This document shows positions 53,896-58,539 of a stretch of DNA of 58,539 bases, in pieces (within the stretch, counting starts at the first letter, position 1; each line of letters starts with the position of its first letter). The translations under genes were made by a program, and so were the position numbers. A model generated the notes under the pieces. It saw only the letters and a list, made by a program, of their open reading frames with translations. It did no database searches and was not told the DNA's origin. This DNA is from an uncultured Collinsella sp. (GTDB lineage: Bacteria; Actinomycetota; Coriobacteriia; Coriobacteriales; Coriobacteriaceae), in contig CABUDJ010000002.1 in the NCBI GenBank assembly GCA_902490325.1, forward strand, positions 1 through 58,539, written 5' to 3'.

Positions 53896-55992
53896 TTACT
53901 TTTTGCGGGCAAGCTCACCGATGTTGGCGATGCCGGAGAAAACGGCCTCGAAACGGTTGAGCAGCTTAAGGCGATTATCGCGAAGCTGCTCGTCCTTGTC
54001 CATGACCATAACCTCATCGAAGAAACGGTCGATGGGCGCGCGCAGGGCGGCGAGGGCAGCAAATGCGGCCGGGTAGTCCTCGGCAGCAAGGGCGGCATCG
54101 ACAGCGGTCTGAGCGGCCTCGGAGGCATCGGCAAGCGCGAGCTCGGCCTCGCCCATCAGGCTGCGGTCGTACTCCACGCCCAGCTCGGGCTTGGAGATAT
54201 GCGCGGCGCGAGCATAGGCGGTCGCAAGGTTGTCGAACGTCTCGGCGTCGTTCTTGCGGGCCTCGTCGAGGGCGGCGCAGCGGGCAAAGAAGACGGACGG
54301 GGCGATGATGTGTACCGCGGAGACGGCGGCAACGGTATCGGCCGGGATCTTCTCGTCGCGAGCCATGCTCACCAGGCGGCCATGGAAGAAGTCACGAACC
54401 TGCTGGGCGACCTCGGCGGCGTCGAACTCAATGCCCTGCTCGCTGTAGAGCTCAAGGGCGAAGTCGATAAGCGACGTGGGGTCGATCGGCAGACGGTCGC
54501 GCAGGATGTTGATGATGCCGATAGCAGCACGACGCAGCGCGTAGGGGTCCGAAGAGCCGGTCGGGGGCTCGCCGATGGCAAAGATACCGGCGATGGTATC
54601 GAGCTTGTCGGCACAGGCCACGATGCAGCCAACGGTGCCCTCGGGCAGCTCGTCACCGGCAAAGCGAGGACGATAGTGATCGCGAATAGCATGAGCGACC
54701 TCGTCGTTCTCCCCCATCGCGGTCGCGTAATAACCGCCCATCACGCCCTGCTGGCTCGTGAACTCGACGACGGCGTTAGACACCAGGTCGGCCTTGCACA
54801 GGTGCGCGGCGCGAGCAGCATCGGCTGCCAGGTGAGCACCCAGGTGTGCCTCACGGGCAATAGCGAGCGCGAGCTGCTCGATGCGATCGGACTTGGCGAG
54901 CACGCTACCGAGCTTCTCCTGGAAGGCAACCTTGGCCAGACGCTCACGGAACTCGTCGAGGGAGATCTTCAAGTCCTCCTCGTAGAAGAACTTGGCATCG
55001 TCCAGACGGGCACGCACAACTCGCTCGTTGCCGTCGATCACGCGCTCGGCGTTCTCGGGCTTGCTGTTGGAAACGACCACGAACTCACGCGTGAGCTTGC
55101 CCTCGCCGTCATAGATCGGGAAGTAGCGCTGGTTGGTGAGCATGGACTCGCAGATGATCTCGTGCGGGACCTTGAGGAACTCCTCGTCGAAGGTACCGAC
55201 GAGCACCGTCGGCCACTCGCAGAGGTTAATGACCTCCTCAAAGACCTTCTTGGGCGTATCGACATGGCAGCCGGGACGGGCAGCCTCGACCTCGGCGATA
55301 CCGGCAAGGATGGCCTCGCGACGGCGCTCGGCAGAAAGCACACCGGCGTCCTCGAGCACCTGCTCGTAAACAGCGGGGCTGGCGACCACATGGTCACCGG
55401 GGCCAAGCACGCGATGACCGCGCGTGGTGTTGCCGCTCGTCACGTCGGCAAACGACACGGGCACAACGTCCTCGCCCAGAAGGCAGCAGATCCAGCGGAC
55501 CGGACGAACAAAGGTCGCATGCTCGTGACCCCAGCGCTGAGAGCGGTAGTTGGGCCACTGCAGGCCAGCGATAGTCTTCTCGCACAGGGCCGTCAGGATC
55601 GGGGTGGCCGGGGCGGAAGGGATGTTCTTCTCGGCAAAGACGTACTCACGGCCGTCGGTGTCCTCGCGACGGACCAGATCCTCGGCAGCCACACCGCACT
55701 TGCGGGCGAAGCCCTGGGCGGCCTTGGTGGCGTTACCGTCGGCATCGAAGGCGATGTTGGCCGCGGGGCCGCGCTTGACCTCGTGAACCTCGTCGGTCGC
55801 GGTGGCGACGTCGGCAACGAGCGCAGCCAGGCGGCGCGGGCTCGAGATCACACGGACCTCGCCGTGGGCCAGACCGGCCTCGTCGAGACCCTTGGCGATC
55901 ATGGTGCCAAGCTGCTTGACGGCATTGTTCAGCGGTGCGGAGGGCATTTCTTCCGTACCGATCTCAAACAGGAAATCCTTAGCGTCTGCCAT
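53896..55992 (-). CDS. glyS: Glycyl-tRNA synthetase beta subunit
   Basis: GlyS is the tRNA-binding beta chain of the alpha2-beta2 glycyl-tRNA synthetase. The 698-residue product starts FLFEIGTEEMPS and has the conserved PRRLAALV, RWGHEHATFVRPVRW and the C-terminal anticodon-binding-like region. The ATG lies 3 bp after the glyQ stop. The alpha2-beta2 enzyme is the bacterial type, whereas many Actinobacteria use a single-chain form, so this is worth noting for lineage. Confidence 0.96.
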   Translation of the reverse strand: MADAKDFLFEIGTEEMPSAPLNNAVKQLGTMIAKGLDEAGLAHGEVRVISSPRRLAALVADVATATDEVHEVKRGPAANIAFDADGNATKAAQGFARKCGVAAEDLVRREDTDGREYVFAEKNIPSAPATPILTALCEKTIAGLQWPNYRSQRWGHEHATFVRPVRWICCLLGEDVVPVSFADVTSGNTTRGHRVLGPGDHVVASPAVYEQVLEDAGVLSAERRREAILAGIAEVEAARPGCHVDTPKKVFEEVINLCEWPTVLVGTFDEEFLKVPHEIICESMLTNQRYFPIYDGEGKLTREFVVVSNSKPENAERVIDGNERVVRARLDDAKFFYEEDLKISLDEFRERLAKVAFQEKLGSVLAKSDRIEQLALAIAREAHLGAHLAADAARAAHLCKADLVSNAVVEFTSQQGVMGGYYATAMGENDEVAHAIRDHYRPRFAGDELPEGTVGCIVACADKLDTIAGIFAIGEPPTGSSDPYALRRAAIGIINILRDRLPIDPTSLIDFALELYSEQGIEFDAAEVAQQVRDFFHGRLVSMARDEKIPADTVAAVSAVHIIAPSVFFARCAALDEARKNDAETFDNLATAYARAAHISKPELGVEYDRSLMGEAELALADASEAAQTAVDAALAAEDYPAAFAALAALRAPIDRFFDEVMVMDKDEQLRDNRLKLLNRFEAVFSGIANIGELARKK

Positions 55993-55995
55993 GGC

Positions 55996-56907
55996 TTACG
56001 CCACCTCGCCTTCCTGATCGGCATTCTCGTTGACTCCGGCGACCTCGGCCATGTAGGCCTCGCAGCACGCCTTGGCGACGGCGCGGACGCGCAGGATGTA
56101 GTTGGAACGCTCGACCGCGGACAGGGCGCCGCGAGCATCGAGCAGGTTGAAAGCGTGGCTGCACTTCATGACGCAGTCATATGCCGGCAGCGGCAGCTTG
56201 CGCTCCAGGCAAGAATGGCACTCGGCCTCGTAGTCGTCAAACTTCTGACGCATCATCTCGACGTTGGCGACCTCAAAGTTATAGGCACTGAACTCGCGCT
56301 CGTTCTCGAGGAACACGTCGCCATAGGTCATGGGCGTGCCGTCGGGCAGGTAGCTCCACACCAGGTCGTAGACCGAGTTAACGCCCTGGGCGTACATGGC
56401 GATACGCTCCAGGCCGTAGGTGATCTCGACGGGCACGGGGTCGACCTCGATGCCGCCCACCTGCTGGAAGTACGTAAACTGCGTGACCTCCATGCCATTG
56501 AGCCAGACCTCCCAGCCAAGGCCCCAGGCGCCGAGCGTCGGGCTCTCCCAGTCGTCCTCGACAAAGCGGACGTCATGGTCGTTGGGGTCCAAGCCAATGG
56601 CGGCAAGAGACCCCAGGTAGAGCTCCTGGGCGTTGACCGGCGAGGGCTTGATAAGCACCTGGAACTGATAGTAGTGCTGCATGCGGTTGGGGTTCTCGCC
56701 GTAGCGGCCGTCGGCGGGACGGCGGCAGGGCTGCGCATAGCAGGTGCGCCACTCGGCGGGACCGAGCGAGCGCAGCGTGGTCGCGGTATGGAAGGTACCG
56801 GCACCGACCTCGGAGTCGTAGGGCTGCATAATAACGCAGCCCTGCTCGCCCCAGTACTGCTGGAGGCGCAGGATGATGTCTTGGAAGGAAAGCGATGAAG
56901 CGTTCAT
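55996..56907 (-). CDS. glyQ: Glycyl-tRNA synthetase alpha subunit
   Basis: GlyQ is the class II catalytic chain that forms glycyl-adenylate. The 303-residue product has LRLQQYWGEQGCVIMQPYD, EPNRMQHYYQFQV-type motif 2 region (here ENPNRMQHYYQFQVL) and EITYGLERIAMY. ATG at 56907 follows AGAGG. It is followed directly by glyS. No T-box was seen upstream; only a possible -10 at 56954. Confidence 0.97.
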   Translation of the reverse strand: MNASSLSFQDIILRLQQYWGEQGCVIMQPYDSEVGAGTFHTATTLRSLGPAEWRTCYAQPCRRPADGRYGENPNRMQHYYQFQVLIKPSPVNAQELYLGSLAAIGLDPNDHDVRFVEDDWESPTLGAWGLGWEVWLNGMEVTQFTYFQQVGGIEVDPVPVEITYGLERIAMYAQGVNSVYDLVWSYLPDGTPMTYGDVFLENEREFSAYNFEVANVEMMRQKFDDYEAECHSCLERKLPLPAYDCVMKCSHAFNLLDARGALSAVERSNYILRVRAVAKACCEAYMAEVAGVNENADQEGEVA

Positions 56908-56953
56908 GCCTCTAATATCCCCTCGTCGAAACGATTACACGGTTAGGTACTGT

Positions 56954-56959
56954 ACTATA
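56954..56959 (-). promoter_or_regulatory. Possible -10 of glyQS
   Basis: TATAGT lies on the minus strand 47 bp before glyQ, in the short gap after lepB. No matching -35 is visible. Confidence 0.35.
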
Positions 56960-56966
56960 GCGGTTT

Positions 56967-57530
56967 TTAGTCGATAGCGCCCAGACGGTTGAGCGGCCAG
57001 TAACGCACGAGCGCCACGGCGATCAGGTCCGAACGGTCGACGGGACCAAAGTAGCGTGAGTCGGCAGAGTTTTCGCGGTTGTCGCCCATCACCCACACGC
57101 ACCCGTCGGGAACGGTGTAGGGATAGCTTACCTGAGCGCCGGGCGATTGGACCGAAAGTTGCCAGCTCATGCCCGTCGTATAGTCCTCGTCGAGCGCTTG
57201 GCCGTCAACGACCACCTTGCCATCCTGCAGGTCGACCGTCTGGCCGGCTGTGGCAATAACACGCTTGACAAGAACATCATGCTCGGAGGTGCCATCGGGG
57301 TTGTGAAAAACCACGATATCGCCCTGCTTGACGGGCTGACCGAGCTCGAGGCTCACCTTTTGCGCCAGGATCTGGTCGCCAATCTCGATCGTGTCCTCCA
57401 TAGAACCGGTGGGCACCACAAAGGGCTCGACCACAAAAGTGCGGATCAGGAACGTGGCCACGAGCGCGATCGCGATGACCGCGATCCACTCAAAAGCGCC
57501 CCTCAACGCGGAATGTTGCGTAGGAACCAT
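56967..57530 (-). CDS. lepB: Signal peptidase I
   Basis: LepB removes signal peptides on the outer face of the membrane. The 187-residue product has one N-terminal membrane helix (about residues 14-30), the catalytic Ser43 in VPTGSMEDTI and Lys89 in LVKRVIA, and the GDNRENSADSR motif. ATG at 57530 is preceded by GAGGAG overlapping the trmD stop. It sits between trmD and glyQ; in Firmicutes lepB often lies near rplS as well. Confidence 0.95.
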   Translation of the reverse strand: MVPTQHSALRGAFEWIAVIAIALVATFLIRTFVVEPFVVPTGSMEDTIEIGDQILAQKVSLELGQPVKQGDIVVFHNPDGTSEHDVLVKRVIATAGQTVDLQDGKVVVDGQALDEDYTTGMSWQLSVQSPGAQVSYPYTVPDGCVWVMGDNRENSADSRYFGPVDRSDLIAVALVRYWPLNRLGAID

Positions 57531-57532
57531 AC

Positions 57533-58291
57533 TCACTCCTCGCTCTGCGAATACGAAGCGTCAAGAATCTCCTGCGCGTAAGCGCGCTCCTCGGGCGTGA
57601 GCCGCGCCGTCTCGATCAAGTCGGGACGCCAGCGGCAGGTGCGCTCGATGGCGTTCTTGCGACGCCAGGCATCGACCTTGGCGTGATCGCCGCTCACAAG
57701 CACCGGAGGCACGCCCTCGCCGTTGAACTCGGCAGGACGGGTATACTGCGCGTACTCGAGCAGGCCTCCATCCTCGGCGGTCGAGAACGACTCGTCCACG
57801 TTGCTCATCTCGTCGCCCAGGGCGCCGGGAATCAGGCGTACGACGGCATCGGCAACGACCATAGCGGGAAGCTCGCCGCCCGTGAGCACGTAGTCGCCGA
57901 TCGACAGACGCTCATCGGCATACGCATACGCGCGCTCGTCGACGCCCTCGTAGCGACTGCACACAAACAGCAGGCGCTCACTTTTGAGCAGGCGCTCGGC
58001 CACACGCTGCGTAAAAGGCTCGCCACAGGGGGTGAAGAACACTACGGTGGGCTTGGGACCCTCGGAGCTGATGGCCTCGATGGCCTCGGCAATAGGCTCG
58101 ACCTTCATGAGCATGCCCTGCCCGCCGCCGTACGGCTCGTCATCGACGGTACGATGGCGGTCGTGCGTCCAGTCGCGCAGGTTATACGCCTTAAAATCAA
58201 AAAGGCCGGCCTTGCGGGCGCGGCCCAAGATCGATGTGGACATGACGGGCTCAAACATCTCGGGAAAGACCGAAAGGGTCTCGATCAGCAT
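57533..58291 (-). CDS. trmD: tRNA (guanine37-N1)-methyltransferase
   Basis: TrmD methylates G37 of tRNAs to prevent frameshifting, using SAM bound in a trefoil knot. The 252-residue product starts IETLSVFPEMFEPVMSTSI and has DDEPYGGGQGM, CSRYEGVDER and the knot SIGDYVLTGGELPAMV. It follows rimM by 10 bp, the usual order rimM-trmD. Confidence 0.97.
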   Translation of the reverse strand: MLIETLSVFPEMFEPVMSTSILGRARKAGLFDFKAYNLRDWTHDRHRTVDDEPYGGGQGMLMKVEPIAEAIEAISSEGPKPTVVFFTPCGEPFTQRVAERLLKSERLLFVCSRYEGVDERAYAYADERLSIGDYVLTGGELPAMVVADAVVRLIPGALGDEMSNVDESFSTAEDGGLLEYAQYTRPAEFNGEGVPPVLVSGDHAKVDAWRRKNAIERTCRWRPDLIETARLTPEERAYAQEILDASYSQSEE

Positions 58292-58301
58292 GTTGTCCTC
58301 C

Positions 58302-58539
58302 CTACTTGTCCATATCGATCAGGCCGTCCATAACGTGGACGGAAATTGTTCCTGTGTCGGGAAGATCGAGCACGACCTGCTCGATCACGGGAATCAGTAC
58401 CTCGCCATACCGATCGCCCTCAACAACCCAAACATCGTTAGCGGGCGTCGACATGATCTCGACGATCGTGCCGAGTAAACCGAAGCGCTCGTCGACCACC
58501 TCGCGACCCATCAGGTCGGTAGAGCCGGGTATGCGCGTC
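58302..58539 (-). CDS. rimM: Ribosome maturation factor RimM, partial (3' end)
   Basis: RimM helps assemble the 30S head by binding S19. The window holds the last 78 codons, covering the PRC-barrel domain: DLMGREVVDERFGLLGTIVE, the NDVWVVEG segment and EVLIPVIEQVVLDL, ending GLIDMDK. The N-terminal RimM domain lies beyond the right edge. Position before trmD supports the call. An internal ATG at 58511 is not the start because the frame stays open to the edge with family sequence. Confidence 0.92.
   Translation of the reverse strand, partial: TRIPGSTDLMGREVVDERFGLLGTIVEIMSTPANDVWVVEGDRYGEVLIPVIEQVVLDLPDTGTISVHVMDGLIDMDK

Noticed and set aside
53644..56898. A very long open plus-strand frame opposite ppsR, glyS and glyQ
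   Set aside because: It is an antisense frame kept open by G/C-rich third positions; its sequence is low-complexity Leu/Gly/Asp/Val and the minus-strand genes are unmistakable.
56908..56966. Possible T-box upstream of glyQS
   Set aside because: The gap is only 59 bp and no T-box core sequence or antiterminator is present.

Overview
The window reads as chromosomal core DNA from a high-GC anaerobic member of the Coriobacteriia (Actinobacteria), most like Collinsella. This is inferred from G/C-rich third codon positions, an actinobacterial integration host factor (mIHF) beside gmk and rpoZ, GTG and TTG starts, bifunctional AdhE, the MEP isoprenoid pathway and pyruvate phosphate dikinase. No rRNA, tRNA, prophage or CRISPR array was seen. 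Nearly all genes lie on the minus strand; only rpmB, adhE and its downstream kinase lie on the plus strand.

From left to right (minus-strand genes are transcribed right to left): pnp and rpsO (84-2758). Then a long cluster, comEA-comEC-holA-rpsT-lepA-dusB-hemW-dnaJ(membrane form)-dnaJ-mtaB-phoH-ybeY-dgkA-era-recO (2897-18941), close in order to the corresponding Bacillus subtilis region but with no hrcA-grpE-dnaK. Then mihF-gmk-rpoZ-thiI (19155-21565) and the pyrimidine operon pyrR-pyrB-pyrC-pyrK-pyrD-pyrF behind a leader attenuator (21805-27264). The plus-strand block follows: rpmB, a RAYT (REP-associated tyrosine transposase) bounded by mirror-image 48-bp repeats, adhE, and an APH-fold kinase.

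After the strand switch come proS, ispG, rseP, dxr, cdsA, uppS, frr and pyrH (isoprenoid, undecaprenyl and phospholipid precursor synthesis with ribosome recycling), then tsf and rpsB, then xerC-trmFO-dprA-comM-yraN, rnhB and rplS. The right end carries ppdK and its regulator ppsR, glyS-glyQ, lepB, trmD and the 3' end of rimM. The order rimM-trmD-(lepB)-rplS-rnhB-dprA-trmFO-xerC-rpsB-tsf-pyrH-frr-uppS-cdsA-dxr-rseP-proS again resembles Firmicutes.

The least ordinary features are: a DnaJ paralogue whose C-terminal client-binding part is replaced by membrane helices; a site-2 protease (RseP) with an inserted segment resembling a winged helix; a xerC that seems to start at ATA overlapping the trmFO stop; inverted repeats ending exactly at a shared TGC extended -10 in the mihF, rpmB and rpsB promoters; and a repeat-dense control region before ppdK. 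Competence genes (comEA, comEC, dprA, comM) suggest capacity for DNA uptake.
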